In this document: positions 17,974 to 25,979 of the stretch, in pieces
How the letters are laid out: each line of letters starts with the position of its first letter
How positions within the stretch are numbered: position 1 is the stretch's first letter
DNA from: Natronocella acetinitrilica
GTDB taxonomy: Bacteria > Pseudomonadota > Gammaproteobacteria > Nitrococcales > Aquisalimonadaceae
NCBI RefSeq assembly: GCF_024170285.1
Contig: NZ_JALJXV010000007.1
Span: 62,001 to 126,000, forward strand
Length of the DNA stretch: 64,000 nt
Reading direction: 5' to 3'
Position numbers and translations under genes: made by a program
Notes under the pieces: generated by a model
Databases searched by the model: none
Seen by the model: the letters and a program-made list of their open reading frames with translations, nothing else
Told to the model about the DNA's origin: nothing

Positions 17974-19107
17974 CTATTTCACCTGGTCATAGAGCGCAGC
18001 AGTGGCGTTCATGGCGTCTCCAAACGCCTCCGAATAGGCGGTGGCAATACGCGGCCACGTGAAAAGCGCAGCACGCGCCTGGGACCGTGTACCTAACTCG
18101 GCGCAGGCGACGGGATGGTCGATCAGCCAACGCAAGGAGCGCGACAGTTCTGCCGTATCTCCGGCGGGAAAGACGATACCGGCGTCCCCGACTACCTCGG
18201 CGCAGCCGTCGGCGTCGGTGGTCAACACCGCGCATCCGGCCTCCATGGCCTCCAGCAGGACCATTGGAAAGTTCTCCTTGATCGAAGGGAAAACGAACAC
18301 GCGGGCGCGCTGGTAGAGGCCCTGCAGTTCATCGCGAGGGATAAACCCGGTAAAGCGCACCCGGGGACGAACGGTACGCGCCATCTCCCTCAGTGCCGCC
18401 ATGTGAGGCCCGTCCCCGGCAATCACGTACTCCCAGCCCTCATCATGATCACGTATCGCTTCAAGAAAATGCTGTACCCCCTTGCGTGGAAAAAGCCTTG
18501 CCACCACAAGAACGAGATTCTCCTTGGCAGGGCGTTGCCCTGTGGTGTGGACGACATGACCGTTGGGTATGACCTGTACGGGTCGGTCGATCTGGGTCGC
18601 GATCAGTCCCGCCAGGTAGTGGGACGGAGACGTCACGACCGCTGCATCCCGCATCACCCGACGCCAGGCCCGGTTGATGAATCGATGGGGCAAGTGAAAA
18701 CGATCCGGGTTGTATCCCGGTACGTCGGAGCCGTGCACCGTAACCACATAGGGCAGCTCGAATCGCTTGGACAGTGCCCAGGCCACCAGGCCACCCGGCA
18801 AGGCGAAATGGGTATGGATGAGGCTCGGCGCCGTCGCCTTGATGATTCGGGAAGCAACGTTGTAGGCAGGCAGCAGCGTGGTCATCAACTCGGCAGCGCT
18901 GGTGTAATGACGATGCCGCCGTTTACAGGCATGTCGATGGATTGCGACGCCGTCCAGGGTTTCCCGCCAGGGCTGATGATCGAAGCGGGAGGTCACCACA
19001 TCCACGTCCACTCCCGTGCGGACAAGTTGTGCAGCGAGAGCGGCGGCAACCACACCGCCACCACCGCCGATGGGTGGGTATTCATAGCAGACCGTCAGGA
19101 CGCGCAT
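17974..19107 (-). CDS. Glycosyltransferase, GT4 family
   Basis: 377 residues with the GT-B fold. The N-terminal MRVLTVCYEYPPIGGGGGVV contains the glycine-rich donor/acceptor loop. The C-terminal half has VARLFPRKGVQHFLEAI and the FPSIKENFPMVLLEAMEAG stretch (E-x7-E motif near 275-285) that contacts the nucleotide-sugar. It would add one sugar to the lipid-linked repeat unit at the cytoplasmic face. It overlaps the end of the upstream CapK-type gene by 13 bases. The donor sugar cannot be deduced. Confidence 0.88.
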   Translation of the reverse strand: MRVLTVCYEYPPIGGGGGVVAAALAAQLVRTGVDVDVVTSRFDHQPWRETLDGVAIHRHACKRRHRHYTSAAELMTTLLPAYNVASRIIKATAPSLIHTHFALPGGLVAWALSKRFELPYVVTVHGSDVPGYNPDRFHLPHRFINRAWRRVMRDAAVVTSPSHYLAGLIATQIDRPVQVIPNGHVVHTTGQRPAKENLVLVVARLFPRKGVQHFLEAIRDHDEGWEYVIAGDGPHMAALREMARTVRPRVRFTGFIPRDELQGLYQRARVFVFPSIKENFPMVLLEAMEAGCAVLTTDADGCAEVVGDAGIVFPAGDTAELSRSLRWLIDHPVACAELGTRSQARAALFTWPRIATAYSEAFGDAMNATAALYDQVK

Positions 19108-20318
19108 TTGCCCTGCTCCACTTCAGATCGAACCGGGCGGAATTTCCGCTGACCGATGCCCGGCACACCGTCGCCGCCGCCGATCCTGATCGGCACTGCT
19201 CTCCCGGTAAGCGCTGACAGTTCGCGTTGGACGTTGCGACACAGTTCGGGCATGACCTGTGGCTCTGCCCAGATGGTCACATCCAGACTGAGATCCACCC
19301 GCTGGGTGATCTGGTAGCGGCGAATATCAGGCTGCGATTCAAGCAGAAGTGTGATGCGATAGGGCGAGATCAGTCGACCACCCGGCAGGTGCAGGCAGTC
19401 CACGGTTCGACCGCGAAAACCAAGCACACGACGATTACCCGGATTGCCGGTGCGCTCGACGAGATCCCCGGTCTCATACCGTATCAGCGGATGACAGCCG
19501 CCGGCATGCAGATCCGTGATGATCAGACGCTCAGCGACCTCACCCGATCCGATCGGCAAGAACTCGGCGTGCAGATCACGCTCCGCAAAGCGGTAACTCT
19601 CGGCACCCGGAATCCGCCAGGCAACCAGGCCACATTCGCTCATGCCGTAGAAGTCCGCCGGGTCACAGTCGAAGGTGCTGTTCAGAAAGTCGCGATCCGT
19701 CCCGCTCAGACTCTCCGCTGTACTCACCACAAGCCGCGGCCGGTGGGTTGCCGCCGCCGCCCGACCCAACTCACGGGCCAATAGCAACAGGGCGTTCAGC
19801 GGGCCGTAAAGCACCCCTGGTCGCATTTGCCGGTAGATGCGGGCCATGGTCTCCTGGTCGGCGGCAAGGTCGACACAGAAGCCGCCGGGCAAGGTCGGAT
19901 GTCGACCCGTGGGCCGTGCGCTCAGCATAAGCAGTCGATCACCGGGTCGATAACCGCAGTTCATGAGCGCCCGAAGGAAGCGCAATTGGCGCCGGGCATG
20001 GGTCATGGGGTCGATGGGAATTTCAATCGGGGTACCGGTGGAACCGCCCGAACGCTCAGTGTGAATGAGCTTGCGCGGCCAACGTGAGTCCATGCGTTGC
20101 TCAAGGCGGACTTCACCGAGCCGGGCCCGATTGAGCAGCGGGTAGCGGTCCAGGTCCTCCAGCCGCTGCAGGCCGGGCTCTCCCGATCGCAGGCCTGCCA
20201 GGTTCCAGAGACTGTTGTATGCTGGCACCCGTTTCCATGCCTGGCGAATCACGGCGTTCAGCAGTCGCACCCTGCCGCTGTCCGGGTGCCGCTTGCCCAA
20301 GAGGAATTGCGCAATCAT
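19095..20318 (-). CDS. CapK / phenylacetate-CoA ligase-like adenylating enzyme, first of two
   Basis: 407 residues. It carries the adenylate-forming P-loop ERSGGSTGTPIEIPI (about 86-100), an acid-activation region YGMSECGLVAWRIP near 245, and the hinge-type LIRYETGDLVER. Family members activate a carboxylic acid as an acyl-adenylate or acyl-CoA; CapK-type relatives are common in capsule clusters. Here it could activate an acid later attached to the sugar by one of the nearby acyltransferases. It overlaps the upstream gene by ATGA. A paralogue lies at 38710-40089. The acid substrate is unknown. Confidence 0.78.
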   Translation of the reverse strand: MIAQFLLGKRHPDSGRVRLLNAVIRQAWKRVPAYNSLWNLAGLRSGEPGLQRLEDLDRYPLLNRARLGEVRLEQRMDSRWPRKLIHTERSGGSTGTPIEIPIDPMTHARRQLRFLRALMNCGYRPGDRLLMLSARPTGRHPTLPGGFCVDLAADQETMARIYRQMRPGVLYGPLNALLLLARELGRAAAATHRPRLVVSTAESLSGTDRDFLNSTFDCDPADFYGMSECGLVAWRIPGAESYRFAERDLHAEFLPIGSGEVAERLIITDLHAGGCHPLIRYETGDLVERTGNPGNRRVLGFRGRTVDCLHLPGGRLISPYRITLLLESQPDIRRYQITQRVDLSLDVTIWAEPQVMPELCRNVQRELSALTGRAVPIRIGGGDGVPGIGQRKFRPVRSEVEQGKCAS

Positions 20319-21565
20319 CGCGCCGGCTCCACAAGACCGAGGCTCGGCAGCAGTGCGCTGATTCCCGCATCCGCGCGCTCCGCCAGGGCGTGCGCCCGAC
20401 GGCCGATATCGGCATGCTCAACCAGTGCGCCGCGGGCCCGGTGAACCAACTCATCGACGCAATCCTCAACGCCCAGCCGACCCAGGGAGAGGGGTGCGTC
20501 GGGCAGATCGAGCATTCGAAACAGTCCATCAAACTTCTGGTTGTAACCGAGCCCGACGATCGGCGTCCCCATACTGGCCGCGAGAATCAGGGGGTGCATT
20601 CGCGCGGAGATCATCAGCGACAGTCGCCCACAGACAGCCTTGTAGAGGCCAGCGTCCCGGATGACGCTGATCCGTGGCTGCAGTTTCGGCAAGCGCTGAG
20701 CCAGGGCATGGCACGCAGCGAGGTCACCCTCGTGAGGCAACGGATAACTGGGAAGCAACAGGAGTCTGGCCCCATCCATGCCGTTTGCGAGGATCTGCAA
20801 TGCGCTCGCGAACTGATCCAGACATCGTTGCATGGCTGCCGCGCCCTGCCCCCGGTCCAGCCCGAGTCTGCCCCGGAGACGATGCGGGATGACGCCACCG
20901 CGTACGTGAAACCAGCGTCGAAAGGTCACACCGATCAGTGGTGTGCCGGATGGAATGCCCAGGCGTGCGAGCAAAACCTCGGCCGCTTCGCTCTCCGCAA
21001 CGGGCAACAGGAAGGCGGGGTCGGGCACGACGGCCACCTGCCGGCCAATGGCCGTTTGCAGGCACTGCGCCGCTGCCTGGTCACGCACCGACAGTGATCG
21101 GGTGGCATCGGCGACACGGCGAGCAAACCAGCGGCTCTCGGCATGGATCAGTGGGCCGGCCCCTACGCTGACAGCGACCAATGCCGGATTGGCCAGCCGC
21201 AGGGATTGAAGACGGGCTGCCCAGTACGGCATCTTGATGCGGCTGTCGTCATCCTGAAGGAGCCCACCTCCTGCCAGCAGAACCCCGGATTGGCGGGCGG
21301 CGCAGGCAAGCACGGCTGGCCAGTGCCGCAGCCCTCTGGGCAACACGGCGCAGACGCCGGGAATACGCCGCTCGGCTATTCTGTCCCATGGCAAAGCGGA
21401 AACCAGGGTAATGCGGACGTCGGGCACCTGCGCCTTCAACGCATGGCACACACCACGGAGAATGGCCTGATCTCCCAGGTTGTTATCCGCATCTCCACCC
21501 AGTACCAGCAGACTGGCTTCCGACGGACCCGCCAGTGCACCGGCCGGTTTTTGCACCGACTCCAT
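20315..21565 (-). CDS. Polysaccharide pyruvyl transferase family protein
   Basis: 416 residues from the chosen start. The ATG at 21565 has GGAGG five bases upstream; a longer frame to 21643 has no such support. The product begins the fold with LLVLGGDADNNLGDQAILRG, then GVLLAGGGLLQDDDSR near 95 and a late SLMISARMHPLILAASMGTPIVG, the signature of the polysaccharide pyruvyl transferase / CsaB family. These enzymes move pyruvate from PEP onto a sugar as a ketal, giving the polymer negative charge. The gene overlaps the CapK-type gene by ATGA and follows a GT2 gene after 77 bases. Confidence 0.85.
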   Translation of the reverse strand: MESVQKPAGALAGPSEASLLVLGGDADNNLGDQAILRGVCHALKAQVPDVRITLVSALPWDRIAERRIPGVCAVLPRGLRHWPAVLACAARQSGVLLAGGGLLQDDDSRIKMPYWAARLQSLRLANPALVAVSVGAGPLIHAESRWFARRVADATRSLSVRDQAAAQCLQTAIGRQVAVVPDPAFLLPVAESEAAEVLLARLGIPSGTPLIGVTFRRWFHVRGGVIPHRLRGRLGLDRGQGAAAMQRCLDQFASALQILANGMDGARLLLLPSYPLPHEGDLAACHALAQRLPKLQPRISVIRDAGLYKAVCGRLSLMISARMHPLILAASMGTPIVGLGYNQKFDGLFRMLDLPDAPLSLGRLGVEDCVDELVHRARGALVEHADIGRRAHALAERADAGISALLPSLGLVEPAR

Positions 21566-21642
21566 CCCACCCTCCTTCGAGCTACCGCACCCGCCGGGGG
21601 TCCGGCTTTGGGTGCTGCCCACATCCCCACCCCCGGTTGCCA

Positions 21643-22686
21643 CTAACCGGGGGGCGCGGAACGTTTGAGTCTGGCCATTGCCGTCATCACCGTATCCGAC
21701 GCAGGATCACTGCTGGCCTCAATCGGCTCCCCTCCCTCGATCACCACGTCGATGGCGTAGTCCGGCAATTCCCTGGCCCTGGCATAGATAATCAGTTCCC
21801 CCAGCAGACCCATGAAGAAAATCTGCGCGCCCAGCACCACCAATAGCGCTGCCAGCAACAACGCCGGTCGGTCTGCAAGTGGCATGTCCAGGACCAACTT
21901 CTGAAAAACCAGGAATGCCATGTAGGCCCCACCCAGGCCCGCCGTGGCAGTCCCGGTAAGCCCGTAAAAACGCATGGGGCGGCGAATGAACTTGGTGATG
22001 AAGAACACCGTCAGCAGGTCGATCACGCGGCGAAAGCAAGTGCCCGGCGCAGAGACCCGTACTGCTTGCTCAGAGCGGGATTGCCGCAGGTCTCGTTCAA
22101 CAACCCGAAAGCCCTGGTTGAGTGCAAGTATCGGCAGAAAGCGATGCTGATCACCGTAGAGCACGACCTCATCGGCGACACGGCGGCGTAACGCACGAAC
22201 ATTGCAACCGAGGTCCCGAAATCCAGTACGAGTGAAGAATCGCACCAGTCCTGCAAACAGATTGGTCTGCAGGCGATTGAACGCCGAGTCGGTTCTCGGC
22301 CAACGCCGCGCAGTGACCACGTCGCAGTCGCGCAAGGCGTCGACGATCTCTGGCAGATCGTCTGTCTCCACCTGCTGAAAAGCGGGGAGGATGAGGATAG
22401 TGTCTTCGCTCACATGGCGGAATGCTGCGGACAGCGCCGCAGCCTCGCCGAACACCCGGTTCAACTGAATGATGCGAATGGGTTCACCGTGCTGCTGGAG
22501 CTTGCGAAGGCACTGCTTCACGGCATCGAACGGGCCGTCGAGCACGTAGATGAACTCGAGGCGTCGCCCCAGTCGCTGCAGGCTGTCGCGATAGGCACCA
22601 TAGACCGTCTCGGTGTCGTCGTATCGGCTGGTCACCACGATCACCACGGACAGACCGCGCCCCTCTGCAGACCTGCTCATCATCAT
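21643..22686 (-). CDS. GT2-type glycosyltransferase with C-terminal membrane helices, atypical
   Basis: 347 residues. It has the layout of polyprenyl-phosphate glycosyltransferases: a GT-A-like N-terminal domain (LSVVIVVTSRYDDTETVYGAY) and two C-terminal helices (about 235-300). Where relatives have the metal-binding DGDLQNDP, this one reads LPAFQQVETDDLPEIVDAL, so the usual DxD is absent. It may be a non-catalytic partner, or a divergent enzyme using another ligand. It overlaps the canonical GT2 gene upstream by ATGA, which suggests the two act together. Three consecutive ATG-type codons (22686, 22683, 22680) make the exact start uncertain. Confidence 0.7.
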   Translation of the reverse strand: MMMSRSAEGRGLSVVIVVTSRYDDTETVYGAYRDSLQRLGRRLEFIYVLDGPFDAVKQCLRKLQQHGEPIRIIQLNRVFGEAAALSAAFRHVSEDTILILPAFQQVETDDLPEIVDALRDCDVVTARRWPRTDSAFNRLQTNLFAGLVRFFTRTGFRDLGCNVRALRRRVADEVVLYGDQHRFLPILALNQGFRVVERDLRQSRSEQAVRVSAPGTCFRRVIDLLTVFFITKFIRRPMRFYGLTGTATAGLGGAYMAFLVFQKLVLDMPLADRPALLLAALLVVLGAQIFFMGLLGELIIYARARELPDYAIDVVIEGGEPIEASSDPASDTVMTAMARLKRSAPPG

Positions 22687-23663
22687 GCCGACTCTCCCGA
22701 AGTCATGGCCTTGTCCTTGTCAACGACACCGGACTTGTCGATCTCCGCAGTGATCAGGGCACGCTCAACGCCCCCGGGGCGTCCTGTCCGCACAAGAAGT
22801 TCCGCAACAGCCCCACTGCCGAATAGAAAAACGGCCAGCGCCATCAGGGTCATGCCGGTTGCCGCAAAGGGCATCGACATGGGCTCCCCCAGCGGACGCA
22901 CCAGGATCGCAGCCATCACGGTGCTGACGCCGACAATCGCGATAGGCAGGCCGAGCAGACTGAACCAGGCCAATGGCCGGTTCGCGAAGGCGATGAGTGT
23001 CTTGACCACCAGCATATCCAGCAGCACCTTGTAGACCCGCGACAGGCCGTATTTGGACTCACCGAATCGCCGGGCATGATGGCGGACACGGATTTCGGCG
23101 ATTCGGCACCCCACGGTGGAAGCCATCGCCGGAATGAAGCGATGCATCTCCGAGTACAGCGGCACCTGACGGATGACCTCGGCGCGATAGGCCTTGAGGG
23201 AGCAGCCGTTATCCCGAATCGGCACGCCGGTCACCCGGCCGATAAGCCAGTTGGCAATCACTGAAGGGAGCTTGCGGCTCAGGAGTTTGTCCTGCCGCCG
23301 ATGGCGCCAGCCGACCACCAGGTCGTAGCCCTCTGCGATCTTGTCAAGAAAAAGCGGGATGTCCGCCGGGTCATTCTGCAGATCGCCATCCATCGTGATC
23401 AGAATCCGGCCACGGGCGATGGCCATACCCGCGGTCATGGCCGAGGTCTGCCCGTAGTTGCGCCGCAGTCGGACCAGACGCAGACGGGTGTCGTGCCTGG
23501 TGAGTTCAGTGGCCCGCGCGACTGTCTCGTCCCGGCTACCGTCATCGACGAGCAGAATCTCGTAGTCCAGTCCAAGCGGGCTCAGGGCCTGATCAAGCGC
23601 CTGATGCAGGGGCAGGACATTGTCCTGTTCGTTATGCAGCGGGACGATCACCGAGAGATCCAT
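22683..23663 (-). CDS. GT2 polyprenyl-phosphate glycosyltransferase (GtrB/ArnC type)
   Basis: 326 residues from the ATG at 23663, which begins MDLSVIVPLHNEQDNVLPL; the frame runs further up but only into the preceding gene. Motifs are EILLVDDGSRDET near 35, GQTSAMTAGMAIARGRI, the metal-binding DGDLQNDP near 95, and RDNGCSLKAYRAEVI near 155. Two C-terminal membrane helices (about 230-290) complete the GtrB/ArnC layout. Such enzymes make undecaprenyl- or dolichyl-phosphate sugars that are used outside the cytoplasm by GT39-type transferases, one of which is encoded at 50305. The next gene overlaps by ATGA. Confidence 0.88.
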   Translation of the reverse strand: MDLSVIVPLHNEQDNVLPLHQALDQALSPLGLDYEILLVDDGSRDETVARATELTRHDTRLRLVRLRRNYGQTSAMTAGMAIARGRILITMDGDLQNDPADIPLFLDKIAEGYDLVVGWRHRRQDKLLSRKLPSVIANWLIGRVTGVPIRDNGCSLKAYRAEVIRQVPLYSEMHRFIPAMASTVGCRIAEIRVRHHARRFGESKYGLSRVYKVLLDMLVVKTLIAFANRPLAWFSLLGLPIAIVGVSTVMAAILVRPLGEPMSMPFAATGMTLMALAVFLFGSGAVAELLVRTGRPGGVERALITAEIDKSGVVDKDKAMTSGESA

Positions 23664-23664
23664 A

Positions 23665-25176
23665 TCAGACCACCTGGCCCATTTCGGGGCCGATCGAGAG
23701 CGAAGGCACAAGCCGGCGGAGGCGTTCCAGTTCCTGGCGCTTTCGTGTCGGGCTCCAGTTGAGGCTGGTCGCTGCTGTATCGGCGGCCCAGTGCAGCAAT
23801 AACGGTGACAACTGACCGCGAACAGCGAGATCGGTCCGGCGCAGCAGCAAATCATCCAGGCGCATCACCATCTCGTGCTTGATGGCCTGGCGGCAGCGCT
23901 CCCTGAACCAGGCGGCGCTCTCCTCGACGCACTCGGGCGCGACGGACAAACCGGCACCGGGCAGCCGCGTCTGCAATACGCGGCAGGGGCGGCGCCCGAG
24001 GTCAAGTCGTGCAAGAGCCAGATCCACGACCCGCTCTGCCATGCTGCGCGCCGTGGTGTACTTCTCGCCGATAACAGAGATCAGGCCGCGGACATGATCC
24101 CGCCGCCAGTGATCGATCAACCGTCCGCGGCGCGCCAGTCGCACATCGACGCCCGTGCCACCCTCTGCCGGTAACAGGCCGGTGTAGTGATACCGGACCT
24201 GGTCCTCGCGCAGTTGTGCCGACGGCCATGCCGCGTTGACCTCGCCAATGAGGCGCACCACCTCGGACTGGTCCGTTACCAGGGAGTCGGGGTCCTCTTG
24301 ATAGGCATGGTTGATGGTTCCGATGAGCGTGCAGTCTTTCCAGGGGGCGACGAAATAGAGTCGCTTACCGTCGCCGGCGGGCAAACCGAACCCCCTGGAC
24401 AGACCGAGATCCCCGACCACCACGTTGGTGCAGCGGGCAAGCGCAGGGGTCAGGGGGTTCGAACCCGCCAGGAGCTGATCGGCGTAGGGACCGCAGGCAT
24501 TGATCGTGAGGCTGGCGCGGACCGAGAAGGTATCCCCCTCAAGCTGATCTCGACACAGCACACCCCGGATCACGCCTTGATCCTGTTGAAGCGACTGCGC
24601 TGCAATGTAGTTGCAGGCAGTCGCACCGAACGCTACCGCCTGCTGCACACACTCCAGTAACAGCCGGTCGGCCTCCAGCATCTGCAGGTCATGCCACAGC
24701 ATGCCGCCGCTGATGGTTTGATCGTTAAGTCCGGGCAAGGCTGCCAGGCAAGCGTCTCTGGACAGCACCCGTCCAGCGGGCATGGCCACCCCGTTCACGG
24801 AACACCGCGACGAGAGCAGGCCGTAAGCGGCCAGGGCCAAGCCCACCGCATAGCGACTTCGAGCACCCCAGCCCCGAGTCGGCAAGATGAAGGGCAGAGG
24901 ACGAACAAGATGAGGTGCCGCCCAGAGCCAGTAGCATTGCTCGCTGGCGGATTCCAGAAGGCGCGACAGATCCAGTGTTTGCAGATAGCGAATGCCACCA
25001 TGAATCAGTTTCAGCGAATGGTGTGAGGTAGCCCCGCCAAAGTCACCACGATCGATCAGGGCGACCCTGAGTCCACGCATGGCCGCATCCCTGGCGATGC
25101 AGGCGCCATAGATCCCGGCACCGATCACCGCAAGATCGAATTGGGAGTCGGCAAGCCGATGGGGTTCACGCTTCAT
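23665..25176 (-). CDS. FAD-dependent glycerol-3-phosphate dehydrogenase-like protein
   Basis: 503 residues from the ATG at 25176. The predicted promoter at site 2 would start the mRNA near 25224, leaving no leader for the alternative ATG at 25221. The FAD motif GAGIYG is at 19-24, followed by RDAAMRGLRVALIDRGDFGG and SLKLIHGGIRYL, all typical of aerobic GlpD. A later WKDCTLIGTINHAYQEDP and VRGLISVIGEKYTTARSMAE agree. GlpD oxidises sn-glycerol-3-phosphate to DHAP and reduces quinone. Placed at the head of a glycosyltransferase operon, it may instead act on a glycerol-phosphate-like intermediate or set precursor supply. It is separated from the GT2 gene by one base. Confidence 0.8.
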   Translation of the reverse strand: MKREPHRLADSQFDLAVIGAGIYGACIARDAAMRGLRVALIDRGDFGGATSHHSLKLIHGGIRYLQTLDLSRLLESASEQCYWLWAAPHLVRPLPFILPTRGWGARSRYAVGLALAAYGLLSSRCSVNGVAMPAGRVLSRDACLAALPGLNDQTISGGMLWHDLQMLEADRLLLECVQQAVAFGATACNYIAAQSLQQDQGVIRGVLCRDQLEGDTFSVRASLTINACGPYADQLLAGSNPLTPALARCTNVVVGDLGLSRGFGLPAGDGKRLYFVAPWKDCTLIGTINHAYQEDPDSLVTDQSEVVRLIGEVNAAWPSAQLREDQVRYHYTGLLPAEGGTGVDVRLARRGRLIDHWRRDHVRGLISVIGEKYTTARSMAERVVDLALARLDLGRRPCRVLQTRLPGAGLSVAPECVEESAAWFRERCRQAIKHEMVMRLDDLLLRRTDLAVRGQLSPLLLHWAADTAATSLNWSPTRKRQELERLRRLVPSLSIGPEMGQVV

Positions 25177-25258
25177 ACGGGCATCCCGCCTCGGGCATTG
25201 TTGATTGCCATGTACTGCCACCCTCAGCGCAGGTTAATGAGGTGGGTCCGGCCTAATC

Positions 25259-25274
25259 TGTACGCTGGCGAACA
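25259..25274. promoter_or_regulatory. Crp/Fnr-type operator, site 2, with divergent promoters
   Basis: TGTACGCTGGCGAACA. Rightward, TAACGT (25296-25301) lies so that the dyad centre is at -41.5; transcription would start near 25308, 26 bases before the subunit-3 gene. Leftward, TAACCT (25231-25236) puts the centre at -42.5, with a start near 25224. Both directions lead into the polysaccharide locus. Confidence 0.62.
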
Positions 25275-25333
25275 TACCCCCCGCGCGCGAGGCGATAACG
25301 TCGTAGGCCATGGGCAGGAAGGGGGGTTGACCT

Positions 25334-25978
25334 ATGCCGACACCGTATTCCAGGCGACGCCGCCGGATTCTCCTCGGCCTCGGGGTGACCGCGGTCGCAA
25401 TGACTGCCGGTGGGCAGGCATTGCTATCGCGACGAAACGTGCTGATCGAGCGCTATGCAAGACCAGCCTACGATCAGTACCTCGGCTTTGCTCCCGAGCA
25501 GCGCAGTGGCCCACTCGCCGGGGAGGCTGTCTCAGAGGTGCAGGCGCTGGCGGAGGTTATCTACCCGCCGGCCGGGGCGGAAGAGCAACAGGAACTGCAA
25601 CGCGTGGTCAGCCAATGGATGCGGGCCAGAACAGAGCTGGACGGACAATTACCGCTCTATCAGCAGGGGGCCCGCCTGCTCACGGGCATGGCCCGGCAGT
25701 CTGCAAATTCAGACACCTTTGCTGCCCTCGATCAATCCACAAGAATCGCACTGCTGGCCAGCCTCGAGCCGCCGGAGACCGATAGCCCGAACTCCCTGCG
25801 CAGCCACTGGTTCCGCTTCCGTCGCCGGGAGTCACGCTTCTACATCTATGGTCTACGAGATGAGTTGATCGACGCCATATTCACATCTCGACTTGGCTGG
25901 CAGATCGTCGGCAATACCCACACCTGGCCCGGCGCCCCGGGTGATCCGGCGGCTGTGGCACTGCCACCGGGAGCCTGA
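25334..25978 (+). CDS. Gluconate 2-dehydrogenase subunit 3-like protein, Tat-type signal
   Basis: 214 residues. The N terminus SRRRRRILLGLGVTAVAM resembles a twin-arginine signal, and a hydrophobic run follows. The body (SEVQALAEVIYPPAG, then RFRRRESRFYIYGLRDELID and a LGWQIVGN region) resembles the small subunit 3 of membrane-bound gluconate dehydrogenase (DUF family PF13618). That subunit accompanies a GMC flavoprotein, and the next gene, one base downstream, encodes just that. A clear AGGAAGGGGGG precedes the ATG. The cytochrome c subunit usually found with this pair is not encoded nearby, so electrons must go elsewhere. It is the first gene of the rightward unit from site 2. Confidence 0.75.
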   Translation: MPTPYSRRRRRILLGLGVTAVAMTAGGQALLSRRNVLIERYARPAYDQYLGFAPEQRSGPLAGEAVSEVQALAEVIYPPAGAEEQQELQRVVSQWMRARTELDGQLPLYQQGARLLTGMARQSANSDTFAALDQSTRIALLASLEPPETDSPNSLRSHWFRFRRRESRFYIYGLRDELIDAIFTSRLGWQIVGNTHTWPGAPGDPAAVALPPGA

Positions 25979-25979
25979 A

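Noticed and set aside
25259-25301. Reading the dyad half GCGAACA and downstream element as an ECF sigma -35/-10 pair
   Set aside because: It could fit some copies, but the 16-bp TGT...ACA symmetry, the -41.5 position at five sites and the Crp/Fnr gene nearby make the Crp-type reading better. It is kept as a minor alternative.
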